A stretch of DNA of 64,000 bases, taken from Pseudoxanthomonas dokdonensis (GTDB taxonomy: Bacteria; Pseudomonadota; Gammaproteobacteria; Xanthomonadales; Xanthomonadaceae). The notes below the pieces were generated by a model, which saw only the letters and a list, made by a program, of their open reading frames with translations, ran no database searches and was not told the origin of the DNA. Position 1 is the first letter of the stretch, and each line of letters starts with the position of its first letter. Below, piece after piece: positions 30,272 through 37,970 of the stretch. The stretch is from NCBI RefSeq assembly GCF_001431405.1, contig NZ_LDJL01000004.1, positions 124,001-188,000 on the forward strand. The letters run 5' to 3'. Position numbers and translations under genes: made by a program.

Positions 30272-30826
30272 ATGTGGGATGTCGCTCCCTTGACCATGGC
30301 CCTGCAGGATTACCGCCGTCGCTGGCCGCAGGAACAGGCGGTCATCGAACAGTTCGAACGATTGCTGGCCGAGCCGGCCAACCCGTTCGTGCGCGAGCGC
30401 CTGGCCGGCCACCTGACCGGCAGTGCCTGGCTGGTCAGCGCCGATGGCAAGCGGTTGCTGCTGACCCATCACCGCAAGCTGCAACGCTGGCTGCAACTGG
30501 GCGGTCACGCCGATGGTGACTGCGACATGGCGCAGGTGGCGCTGAAGGAAGCGCGCGAGGAATCCGGGCTGCCGGATCTGGCGCTGGAGTCGGACGCCAT
30601 CTTCGATCTGGACCGGCACTGGATACCGGAACGCGCCGAGGTACCCGGCCACTGGCACTACGACGTGCGCTACGTCATCCGTGCCGGCAGCGACGAGCGC
30701 TTCGTGGTCAGCGAGGAATCACTGCAGCTGGCCTGGCGCGAGATCCCGCCGCTGCTTGACGATGCTGATCCATCAATGGCACGGATGGCAGGCAAGTGGT
30801 TGCAGCGGGGCCATTCCGAAACCTAG
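30272..30826 (+). CDS. Nudix hydrolase with a degenerate Nudix box
   Basis: This 184-residue protein has a Nudix fold from about residue 45 to 150. The Nudix box is recognisable as GGHADGDCDMAQVALKEAR followed by EESGL. Compared with G-x5-E-x7-R-E-U-x-E-E-x-G-U, the first Glu is Cys and the Arg is Lys, while the metal-binding EE pair is retained. The N-terminal helical part (VIEQFERLLAEPANPF) is of a type seen in xanthomonad Nudix proteins. The substrate is unknown. It is divergent from the permease gene (176 bases apart) and is followed by a repeat-rich gap. Confidence 0.85.
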   Translation: MWDVAPLTMALQDYRRRWPQEQAVIEQFERLLAEPANPFVRERLAGHLTGSAWLVSADGKRLLLTHHRKLQRWLQLGGHADGDCDMAQVALKEAREESGLPDLALESDAIFDLDRHWIPERAEVPGHWHYDVRYVIRAGSDERFVVSEESLQLAWREIPPLLDDADPSMARMAGKWLQRGHSET

Positions 30827-30967
30827 CGCCGCGGTGCCAGCGGGGCCGGGGGCCGCAGCAGCTGGTCGTGACTCACGACTGATCGCCGAGCCAACGCAAC
30901 GCGAGGCGTGCTTACGCGCCAGAAATTGCAATGCTCCAGGAAACCCCCGGGATAGCCCAATTTTCCT

Positions 30968-31072
30968 CGTCATTCCGGCGAACGCCGGGTTTTCAATCAA
31001 CGAATATTGGGTCATCTAGCTTTTGCTGTCAGCAGCGATAAGTGCTGGATCCCGGCGTGCGCCGGGATGACG
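30968..31072. repeat. 105-bp element with 22-bp terminal inverted repeats
   Basis: The left end starts CGTCATTCCGGCGAACGCC and the reverse complement of the right end (31051-31072) starts CGTCATCCCGGCGCACGCC; over 22 bases only two differ. Each end is also a small hairpin. The centre is AT-richer and has no coding capacity. Structure and size fit a miniature inverted-repeat element or dispersed palindrome family common between genes in many proteobacteria. Confidence 0.75.
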
Positions 31073-31095
31073 ACTTTTGCTTATTCTGACCACAT

Positions 31096-31128
31096 GTAGA
31101 GCGGAGCTTGCTCCGCTGCTCTTTCTAC
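31096..31128. repeat. single GTAG-type REP palindrome
   Basis: GTAGAGCGGAGCTTGCTCCG then CTG and a short tail ending in CTAC. The stem AGCGGAGC/GCTCCGCT is identical to that of the large array at 14015-14803. It lies seven bases before the serA-like remnant, in the gap between the Nudix and grpB genes. Confidence 0.9.
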
Positions 31129-31134
31129 GATATT

Positions 31135-31252
31135 TCAGTACAGCACCCGCGTGCGCAGGGTGCCTTCAATCGCGGACAACGCATTCTTCAATTCGGTGGC
31201 CTGCTCATCGCAGGCGGTGACTTCGATCACCATGTAACCGAGGTGGGCGTCA
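31135..31252 (-). pseudogene. remnant: second copy of the serA 3' end
   Basis: These about 118 bases repeat the last 39 codons of serA (31838 onward), including the stop, with about 15 differences by eye (roughly 87 percent identity). On the minus strand it reads as a frame ending SAIEGTLRTRVLY and stop, identical to SerA there. Upstream residues are conservative variants (for example GYMVIEVTA against GYVVIDVTA). No start or dehydrogenase part is present, so it cannot work alone. It follows the grpB gene by 8 bases; together with intact serA it flanks grpB as direct repeats. Confidence 0.9.
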
Positions 31253-31260
31253 CTGGATGC

Positions 31261-31779
31261 TCAGCGCTGATCGTCCACCCAACGCAACGCAATACGTTCG
31301 TGCTCCTTGACGAAGCTGTCCTTGCCATCGTTGTAGGCGCCAAGATCAGCAGGGTGCTGTTGCGCGAGCTGTTGTTTGAGCAGGCCATACTGGTCGGCAA
31401 CCGCCCGATGTGCGCGCAGATAATCGCGGAACGCGAGATGTCGGCGGACATTGGCGGTATCCGCCGCGAAGGCATGGATCTGATGGCTGCGGATGCCTTG
31501 CGCATCATCTCGGCGGAAATAGCGGCGACCGGAAATTCCAAACTCGCCCATGGCCTCATAACCGAGATGTTCGATCGCCGGGGTGACGCGGTCCAAGGCA
31601 TCCAGCGAGGTCACTTCAAGCAGCATGTCGATGATCGGCTTGGCCGCAAGGCCAGCGACCGACGTGCTGCCGATGTGATGGAGGGCGATCAGCGGAGCGC
31701 CGACAGCAGCGGTGACCTGCCTGGCTTCTGCCTGGTACTGCGCCGCCCAGTCCGGATCATGCGGGACGACCCGGATCAT
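31261..31779 (-). CDS. GrpB-domain (UPF0157) nucleotidyltransferase-like protein
   Basis: This 172-residue protein is a GrpB/UPF0157 family member, a nucleotidyltransferase-like fold of unknown biological role. Visible family segments are VVPHDPDWAAQYQAEA, LHHIGSTSVAGLAAKPIIDML (the G-S-T-S and D motif, about 38-57), and a C-terminal YNDGKDSFV. The ATG at 31779 gives the normal N-terminus; an in-frame extension towards serA is not supported. It sits between intact serA (58 bases upstream) and a diverged duplicate of the serA 3' end, which suggests it arrived by an insertion event at the end of serA. Confidence 0.88.
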   Translation of the reverse strand: MIRVVPHDPDWAAQYQAEARQVTAAVGAPLIALHHIGSTSVAGLAAKPIIDMLLEVTSLDALDRVTPAIEHLGYEAMGEFGISGRRYFRRDDAQGIRSHQIHAFAADTANVRRHLAFRDYLRAHRAVADQYGLLKQQLAQQHPADLGAYNDGKDSFVKEHERIALRWVDDQR

Positions 31780-31837
31780 GCCGGGCACCGGTACCGCCCT
31801 GATGTTGCAGGATGATGCGATGCTGGCCGATACCGGG

Positions 31838-33076
31838 TCAGTACAGCACCCGCGTGCGCAGGGTGCCTTCAATGGCGGACAACGCGTCCTTAAGTTCGGC
31901 TGTCTGTTCCTCGGAGGCGGTGACGTCGATCACCACGTAACCGACGTTGGCGTCGGTGCGCAGGAACTGGCCATCGATATTGACGTTGTGCTTGCCGAAG
32001 ATGTCGTTGATCCGCGACAGCACGCCAGGCACGTTGCGATGGATGTGCAGGATGCGCCGGCTCTGGTCATGGCCGGGCAGGGTGACTTCGGGGAAGTTGA
32101 CCGCCGACAGGGTCGAGCCATTGTCGCTGTAGCGCACCAGTTTGGCCGCCACTTCAATGCCGATGTTGTCCTGCGCTTCCAGCGTGCTGCCGCCGACGTG
32201 CGGGGTCAGGATGACGTTGTCGAGGCCGCGCAACGGCGATTCGAACTGATCAGCATTGCCTTTGGGCTCGAGCGGGAACACGTCCACCGCCGCGCCGCCG
32301 ACATGGCCGCTTTCCAGTGCCTGGCGCAGCGCGTCGATATCGACCACGCTGCCGCGCGAGGCATTGATCAGATGCGCACCGGGTTTCATCGCGGCGATTT
32401 CGGCGGCGCCGAACATGCCCTGGGTGCTGGCGGTTTCCGGCACGTGCAGGGTAACCACGTCGGCACTGGCCAGCAGTTCCTGCAGGCTGGCCGCGGCACG
32501 GGCATTGCCCAGCGACAGTTTGGTTTCGATATCGTGGAACATCACCTGCATGCCCAGCGCTTCGGCCAGCACGCCAACCTGGGTGCCGATATGGCCGTAG
32601 CCGATGATGCCGAGGATCTTGCCGCGCACTTCATGGCTGCCGGCGGCCGACTTCGACCAGCCGCCGCGGTGGCACTGCGCGTTCTTCTGCGGGATGCCGC
32701 GCATCAGCATGATGCTCTGGGCGATGACCAGTTCGGCCACGCTGCGGGTGTTGGAATAGGGTGCATTGAAGACCGGGATGCCGGCCAGCTCGGCGGTTTC
32801 CAGATCGACCTGGTTGGTGCCGATGCAGAAGCAGCCAACCGCCATCAGCCGGCGCGCATGCGACAGCACCTCGGCGGTGAGTTGCGTGCGCGAACGCAGG
32901 CCGACGATATGCGCTTCAGCGATGCGGGCCTTCAGTTCGTCCTCCGGCAGCGACTTCTCGTGATACTCGATCTGGGTATAGCCGGCGGCGTGGAAGGTGT
33001 CCACGGCGGTCTGGCTGACGCCTTCCAGCAGCAGCACGCGGATGTCCTGCTTGGGGTAGGAGGTCTTCTTGGACAT
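31838..33076 (-). CDS. serA: D-3-phosphoglycerate dehydrogenase
   Basis: This 412-residue NAD-dependent enzyme oxidises 3-phosphoglycerate, the first serine step. It is the enteric-type form with a C-terminal ACT domain (about 340-412), which usually binds serine as inhibitor. The Rossmann motif is LGIIGYGHIGTQVG. The catalytic Arg (NASRGSVVD), Glu (DVFPLEP) and His (LTPHVGGST) are intact. The ATG at 33076 (MSKKTSYPK) is chosen; another ATG lies 21 bases upstream. Enzymes of this type also reduce 2-oxoglutarate to D-2-hydroxyglutarate, and the divergent neighbour encodes a likely enzyme to remove it. Confidence 0.95.
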   Translation of the reverse strand: MSKKTSYPKQDIRVLLLEGVSQTAVDTFHAAGYTQIEYHEKSLPEDELKARIAEAHIVGLRSRTQLTAEVLSHARRLMAVGCFCIGTNQVDLETAELAGIPVFNAPYSNTRSVAELVIAQSIMLMRGIPQKNAQCHRGGWSKSAAGSHEVRGKILGIIGYGHIGTQVGVLAEALGMQVMFHDIETKLSLGNARAAASLQELLASADVVTLHVPETASTQGMFGAAEIAAMKPGAHLINASRGSVVDIDALRQALESGHVGGAAVDVFPLEPKGNADQFESPLRGLDNVILTPHVGGSTLEAQDNIGIEVAAKLVRYSDNGSTLSAVNFPEVTLPGHDQSRRILHIHRNVPGVLSRINDIFGKHNVNIDGQFLRTDANVGYVVIDVTASEEQTAELKDALSAIEGTLRTRVLY

Positions 33077-33260
33077 GTAGGCAGCGAAGTGGGGCATGAC
33101 GGGCCGATCACTATGCCAGAACGGTGGCGGCTTTTGCTGCGTCGCATCAGCACTGCAAGCGGCTGTTTTTGTTGCTTCTGAAACCAATCGCGCACGCCTG
33201 CCATCTGGACGCGACCCCGCGACGCTGGCACGCTGACGCACCCCCACGCCACCGACCAAG

Positions 33261-34646
33261 ATGACCGATTCCCGTCTGCAATCGTTGCAACAGGCCGTGC
33301 CCGGCCTGCGCCTGAAGTCCGACCCTGCCGACCTGGAACACTACGGTCGCGACTGGACCCGGCGCTGGACCCCGGCGCCGCTGGCCATCGCCTTGCCGGC
33401 CAGCATCGAGGAGGTCCAGGCCATCGTGCGCTGGGCCAACCAGCAGCAGGTGGCGCTGGTGCCTTCCGGCGGCCGCACCGGGCTGTCCGGTGGCGCGGTG
33501 GCCGCCAATGGCGAGCTGGTGATCAGCATGGAACGGATGAACAAGGTGCTGGCCTTCAATGCGGTCGACCGCACCCTGACCGTGCAGCCGGGCATCGCGC
33601 TGGAAGCAGTGCACAACGCCGCCAGCGAACACGGCCTGGCTTATCCGGTCGATTTCGCCGCCCGTGGTTCATGTTCGATTGGCGGCAATATCGCCACCAA
33701 TGCCGGTGGCATCCGGGTCATCCGCTATGGCAACACCCGCGAATGGATTGCCGGCCTCAAGCTGGTGACCGGCACTGGCGAGCTGCTGGATTTGAACCGG
33801 GCCTTGATCAAGAACTCCAGTGGCTACGATCTGCGCCATCTGGTCATCGCCTCCGAAGGCACGCTGGGGATCGTGGTCGAAGCCACCCTGCGGCTGACCG
33901 ATCCGCCGTCGCCCAGCAACGTCATGCTGCTGGCGCTGCCATCGTTTGAGGTACTGATGCAGGTGTTCGCCGCATTCCGCGAACGACTGCAACTGGAAGC
34001 CTTCGAGTTCTTTACCGACCGCGCGCTGCATCATGTGCTGGCGCATGGCGCGCAGAAACCGTTCGATGACGTGCATCCATATTACGTGGTCACCGAGTTC
34101 GCCAGCGGCGACGAGGCCAGCGAAGCCGCGGCGATGGCGGCGTTCGAAACCTGCATGGACAACGGCTGGGTCAGCGATGGCGTGATCAGCCAGTCCGACG
34201 CCCAGGCAGCGCAGCTGTGGCGGCTGCGCGAAGGCATCACCGAAAGCCTGGCCGCCTACAAGCCGTACAAGAACGATGTGTCGGTGCGGATTTCGGCGAT
34301 GCCGGCGTTCCTGGCCGAAACCCAGGCCCTGCTCGGCCAGGCCTATCCGCATTTCGAGGTGGTGTGGTTTGGCCATATCGGCGATGGCAACCTGCACATC
34401 AACGTGCTGAAGCCGGGCGACGTCGATTACCCGCTGTTCGTGCAGCAGTGCGAGCATGTCACCGAGTTGCTGGCGCAGGCCCTGCAGCGTTGTGGTGGCA
34501 GCATTTCGGCCGAGCACGGCATCGGCCTGGTCAAGAAGGGTTATCTGGGCAGCACCCGCAGCGACGCCGAGATTGCGGTGATGCGTGGCATCAGGCAGGT
34601 ACTGGATCCGAATGGACTGATGAATCCGGGCAAGCTGTTCGACTGA
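33261..34646 (+). CDS. FAD-linked D-2-hydroxyacid dehydrogenase, probable D-2-hydroxyglutarate dehydrogenase
   Basis: This 461-residue flavoprotein of the GlcD/D2HGDH/D-lactate dehydrogenase family has an FAD-binding PCMH domain (about 35-215) with PSGGRTGLSGGAV and GGNIATNAGGIRVIRYG, and a C-terminal FAD-oxidase domain ending in AEHGIGLVKKGYL and LDPNGLMNPGKLF. The metal-site histidines are in FGHIGDGNLHINV. It is divergent from serA with 184 bases between starts. In Pseudomonas the same pairing recycles D-2-hydroxyglutarate made by SerA and passes electrons to an electron-transfer flavoprotein, so this substrate is favoured. D-lactate or glycolate are alternatives. Confidence 0.88.
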   Translation: MTDSRLQSLQQAVPGLRLKSDPADLEHYGRDWTRRWTPAPLAIALPASIEEVQAIVRWANQQQVALVPSGGRTGLSGGAVAANGELVISMERMNKVLAFNAVDRTLTVQPGIALEAVHNAASEHGLAYPVDFAARGSCSIGGNIATNAGGIRVIRYGNTREWIAGLKLVTGTGELLDLNRALIKNSSGYDLRHLVIASEGTLGIVVEATLRLTDPPSPSNVMLLALPSFEVLMQVFAAFRERLQLEAFEFFTDRALHHVLAHGAQKPFDDVHPYYVVTEFASGDEASEAAAMAAFETCMDNGWVSDGVISQSDAQAAQLWRLREGITESLAAYKPYKNDVSVRISAMPAFLAETQALLGQAYPHFEVVWFGHIGDGNLHINVLKPGDVDYPLFVQQCEHVTELLAQALQRCGGSISAEHGIGLVKKGYLGSTRSDAEIAVMRGIRQVLDPNGLMNPGKLFD

Positions 34647-34769
34647 TCGGGCAAGCCGTCGTCTCGTCGCCCAAGAGGCCGATGCTGCCGTCTGCGCGCG
34701 GCCGCCTGTTCATCCGCCTCGCGTTGGATTCGGTAAAATCTCACAATCAGTTTCCGCTCCGGATCTCCC

Positions 34770-35072
34770 ATGTCGCGTTGCCTCGTGTTGATTGGCCTGT
34801 TGCTGTTCAGTGGTTCGCTGTTGGCCTCCAGTTTTGCCGGTACCTCGGCCGGTGCGTCCTCGGCCGGCAGCTCCGACTCCAGTGGCAGTTCTTCCGGTGA
34901 CGATGACAAAGTGGTTGCCCAGGCACGCGAGGACGCGGCGGTATTTGTCGCCACCGATGGCCGTGTCCGCAGTGCCCGTCTCGAAGCCGCGCTGCGCCAA
35001 TTGCGTGAAACCAGCGCGCAGTCGGGTGAGGCAAGCGACCTGCAACTGGCCCACGCCATCCTCAGCCGTTGA
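34770..35072 (+). CDS. DUF2388 small exported protein
   Basis: This 100-residue protein has a signal peptide (residues about 1-19, LVLIGLLLFSGSLLAS), a Ser/Gly-rich linker, then the DUF2388 segment DDDKVVAQAREDAAVFVATDG followed by RVRSARLEAALRQLR. This family occurs in Pseudomonas and xanthomonads as small periplasmic proteins without known function, often beside large DUF4105 proteins as here. A -10-like TAAAAT lies at 34734-34739. Its stop overlaps the next gene's TTG start. Confidence 0.8.
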   Translation: MSRCLVLIGLLLFSGSLLASSFAGTSAGASSAGSSDSSGSSSGDDDKVVAQAREDAAVFVATDGRVRSARLEAALRQLRETSAQSGEASDLQLAHAILSR

Positions 35073-36898
35073 TCCCGCGTCGGCGCCTGCGCTGGGCGCT
35101 GCTGGCGTGGCTGCTGCTGGCGTCGCCGGCCTGGGCACGAGTGTCATTGCAGCTGCAGTCCGAAGGGCTGTCGGCAGCCGAGATCGGCGCCAGCACGGCG
35201 ATGTTCGAACAAGCCCTGCAGCGACTGCCGCCTTCCTGGCGCGACGGCAGCGAGCAGGTCATCCCGGTGCAATGGCGCGACGATCTTCCGGCGAAGGTAC
35301 ACGGCCGGGCCAAATCACGGGCGATCTGGTTGAACCGGCAGTTGTTGCTGGACTGGATGGCGGCCGGCGCGACCAAACCCGACACCGGCAGCGAAGTCCT
35401 GGCTGCCCGCCAGGCCGTGCTGGCCGCGTTGATCCATGAGCTGGCGCATTTCCATGATCGGTCCGCGCAAGGACAGCTGTCGCGCAATCCACGACTGCTG
35501 GACCTGGCCGGCTGGCAACTGGATCTGGCGCGACCGCGCCGGCGCGTGGCCGGCAATGCCTTCAGTGACCGCAGCCCGGACCGCTACGAGCTGACCAGCG
35601 CCAGTGAGTATGTGGCGGTGAACCTGGAATATTTCCTGCTCGATCCGCAATACGCCTGTCGCCGGCCAGCGCTGTATCGGTTGTTTGCCGAGCATTTCGC
35701 CTGGTCGCCGCCGGCCAGCGCGTGCGCGCCGGACCAGGTGTTCGTGCAGTCGCTGGTCGATGATGCGGTGCGGGCTTTGCCGCACCTGGAGCCGGACCGT
35801 GTCTACGCGGTCGACTATCTGTTGGCCGAGGGCAACCAGCAGGCGATGAGTCGCTGGGGCCACGCCATGTTGCGGCTGGTGATCTGCAAGCCGGGACGCA
35901 GGCCGGGGCCGGATTGCCGGCTGGACCTGCAGTATCACCAGGTACTGTCGTTCCGTGCCTTCGTCGACGACGTGCAGGTATCCAGCTGGCGCGGACTGAC
36001 CGGTTCGTATCCGTCACGGATGTTCGTGCTGCCGCTGTCGCAGGTCATTGACGAGTACAACAAGGTCGAGCTGCGTGGCCTGCAATCGATTCCACTGCGA
36101 CTGTCGCCGGCGGAGATAACGCAGCTGCTCGAGCGTGCCGCACAGCTGCACTGGAGCTATGACGGCCGTTATTACTTCATCAGCAACAACTGCGCGGTGG
36201 AAGTATTCAAGCTGCTGCACGATGGCGTGCCGCGGCTGGCCGGCGAGGGTTTGGACAGCATCACTCCGCGCGGTCTGCTGCGCAAACTGCAGCGGCGCGG
36301 TGTCGCCGATGCCAGCGTGCTGCAACCGCGTGACCAGGCCGAACGGATGGGCTATTACTTCCCGTCGGCGGATCAGCATTACCAGCAACTGCTGGATGTG
36401 GTGCGTGCGGGCCAGCCAATCGCGCAGGCACGGGTACGGGACTGGTTGCGGGCACCGGCGACGGAGCGCGCGCGGGCCATCGAACACGCGGATCTGAAAG
36501 CCAGCGCGGCGTTACTGGTGCTGGAAAACGCCGCCCTGCGGCAACAGGAAGTGTTGGCGCGGGACGAACTGAAACACCGCTTGCTGCGGCCACCGGCCAT
36601 GGGCGAGCTGAGCGGGCAATCGGAACAGACGATGCTGGCCGATTATCTGCGCGCCAGCGAACGGCTCAGTCGCCCGGCCTTGTTGATTGAGGGTGGTTAC
36701 GGGCTGCCGCAGGCAGCGGAGCGCGAGCGCCTGCAACGGGCGGCAACCGATCAGATGCAGGCACTGCAGGCCGCCCGTTCACGCCTGCATGACTCCGCAA
36801 AGGAATGGTTGGACAGCGAGCTTGCCCGGCAGATGCACGGCACCCGCGACAATCTGCAGCGCCTGGGAGCGCAAGTGCGGGCGTTCGCATCGCCGTAG
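35069..36898 (+). CDS. exported DUF4105 protein with HExxH motif
   Basis: This 609-residue protein begins with an arginine-rich signal peptide (RRRLRWALLAWLLLASPAWA). A possible zinc-protease motif ALIHELAHFHD lies near residue 127. The DUF4105 core spans about 245-450 (MSRWGHAMLRLVICK, YYFISNNCAVEVFKLL with a conserved N-N-C-A), and a long helical region follows. Start: no ATG is available before the signal peptide; the TTG at 35069 overlaps the DUF2388 stop and gives an intact signal peptide. Function is unknown; an envelope protease or scaffold is a guess. Its TAG stop codon lies inside a GTAG REP element (36895 onward), so the last codons abut the repeat. Confidence 0.8.
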   Translation: MIPRRRLRWALLAWLLLASPAWARVSLQLQSEGLSAAEIGASTAMFEQALQRLPPSWRDGSEQVIPVQWRDDLPAKVHGRAKSRAIWLNRQLLLDWMAAGATKPDTGSEVLAARQAVLAALIHELAHFHDRSAQGQLSRNPRLLDLAGWQLDLARPRRRVAGNAFSDRSPDRYELTSASEYVAVNLEYFLLDPQYACRRPALYRLFAEHFAWSPPASACAPDQVFVQSLVDDAVRALPHLEPDRVYAVDYLLAEGNQQAMSRWGHAMLRLVICKPGRRPGPDCRLDLQYHQVLSFRAFVDDVQVSSWRGLTGSYPSRMFVLPLSQVIDEYNKVELRGLQSIPLRLSPAEITQLLERAAQLHWSYDGRYYFISNNCAVEVFKLLHDGVPRLAGEGLDSITPRGLLRKLQRRGVADASVLQPRDQAERMGYYFPSADQHYQQLLDVVRAGQPIAQARVRDWLRAPATERARAIEHADLKASAALLVLENAALRQQEVLARDELKHRLLRPPAMGELSGQSEQTMLADYLRASERLSRPALLIEGGYGLPQAAERERLQRAATDQMQALQAARSRLHDSAKEWLDSELARQMHGTRDNLQRLGAQVRAFASP

Positions 36899-37000
36899 AG
36901 CGGAGCGTGCTCCGCTGCGTTCTGCTCGCTGGATTTTTCAGCGGAGCAAGCTCCGCTCTACGGTGTGGTGGGTTTTTCAGCGGAGCAAGCTCCGCTCTAC
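36895..37000. repeat. cluster of three GTAG-type REP palindromes
   Basis: The first palindrome (36895-36918) starts GTAGAGCGGAGCGTGCTCCG and provides the stop codon of the gene before it. Two inverted copies follow at 36939-36961 and 36978-37000, each reading CAGCGGAGCAAGCTCCGCTC and ending in TAC, in a direct repeat of 39 bases that includes GGTTTTTCA-like sequence. They belong to the same family as the array at 14015-14803. The cluster lies between convergent genes, where such hairpins may also act as terminator. Confidence 0.93.
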
Positions 37001-37036
37001 GCGGGGGCATATCGGGTGGCGAACAGTCCGCAGGCC

Positions 37037-37603
37037 TCAGTCGGCGCGGCCGCCGAATTCGCCGGTGGTGGTGTTGACCAGGATGCGCTCGCCGTTGCTG
37101 ATGTATTCCGGCACCATGATTTCGATGCCGGTGCTGAGCTTGGCTGGCTTCGGCCGTTTGGTGGCGGTGCCGCCTTTCAGTTCCGGCGGGGTTTCCACCA
37201 CTTCCAGGACCACGTGCTGCGGCAGTTGCAGTGCCACCGGCTGGTCCTCGACCACCTGCACGTAGCAGCCGCTCAGGCCATCGGTGATGTAACCGGCCTG
37301 ATCGCCGAGCGCGTCCGGGTCCAGCGTGTACGGGGTGTAATCCTCGTCATCCATGAACACGAATGCCTCGCCGTCCTTGTAGGAGAACGTCGATTGGCGG
37401 CGGACCATGTCGACTTCGCGCAGGTCATCGTCGGCATCGAAGCTGGCATCCAGCTTGCTGCCGCCGGGAATCGAATACATGGTGAAGCGGAAGCGCACGT
37501 TGCCGCCACGGCCCTGCGGTGAGCTGCGGTCGATGTCGCGGATCTGATAGACGCCGTTGTTGTGTTCGACGACGTTGCCTTTCTTGATTTCGTTGGCTTT
37601 CAT
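37037..37603 (-). CDS. yeiP: elongation factor P-like protein YeiP
   Basis: This 188-residue protein has the three beta-barrel domains of EF-P. The YeiP branch is recognised from [30 protein letters not shown], the P-A-K-L-S-T-G segment, and the C-terminal tail ending in GRAD. At the position of the EF-P modified lysine the tip loop is SSPQGRGGN, without the usual lysine, as in other YeiP proteins. It binds ribosomes by analogy with EF-P; its particular role is not settled. It ends 37 bases from the REP cluster. Confidence 0.95.
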   Translation of the reverse strand: MKANEIKKGNVVEHNNGVYQIRDIDRSSPQGRGGNVRFRFTMYSIPGGSKLDASFDADDDLREVDMVRRQSTFSYKDGEAFVFMDDEDYTPYTLDPDALGDQAGYITDGLSGCYVQVVEDQPVALQLPQHVVLEVVETPPELKGGTATKRPKPAKLSTGIEIMVPEYISNGERILVNTTTGEFGGRAD

Positions 37604-37630
37604 GGAAGTGGCTTGGTGAGGTGTTGCCGA

Positions 37631-37954
37631 TCAGGCAAACGGGTTGATGGATTTGAGGATGTCGACGCCGAGCAGTTGTTCCGGCGCGTCTGGTTGCGGG
37701 CCCCAGAGGGCGGCCCACTCGGGGTTGTTCTGTTCAAAATCAGTGCGCGCGCCGAAATCAGCCAGGCTGGCGTAATCGATGTCGAGAATGACGATGTCGG
37801 CATCCTGGCCGGGCAGGGCATCGACATAAAAACGGAACGCCTGCGGCATCACCGCCGAATTGAAACGCGCATCTGCGGCGGCCTTGAGCTTGGCGACGAA
37901 CTCATCCATGCGCCCGGGCTGGATGCGGTAGGTGAAGCGTGCGGTGATGGTCAT
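37631..37954 (-). CDS. small hypothetical protein, possible dimeric alpha-beta barrel
   Basis: This 107-residue protein starts at ATG 37954 (MTITARFTYRIQPGRM). An N-terminal strand, the helix MDEFVAKLKAAADARF and a second strand FRFYVDALPGQDADIVILDIDY suggest a ferredoxin-like dimeric barrel, as in ABM/NIPSNAP proteins. No catalytic residues can be pointed out. It is 16 bases downstream of the SDR gene on the same strand and probably co-transcribed with it. Function unknown. Confidence 0.7.
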   Translation of the reverse strand: MTITARFTYRIQPGRMDEFVAKLKAAADARFNSAVMPQAFRFYVDALPGQDADIVILDIDYASLADFGARTDFEQNNPEWAALWGPQPDAPEQLLGVDILKSINPFA

Positions 37955-37970
37955 GTGCCTGGTCCCGTGT

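Noticed and set aside
31108-33181. Plus-strand open frames opposite grpB and serA
   Set aside because: Both minus-strand genes are well supported by motifs. The plus frames lack any recognisable domain.
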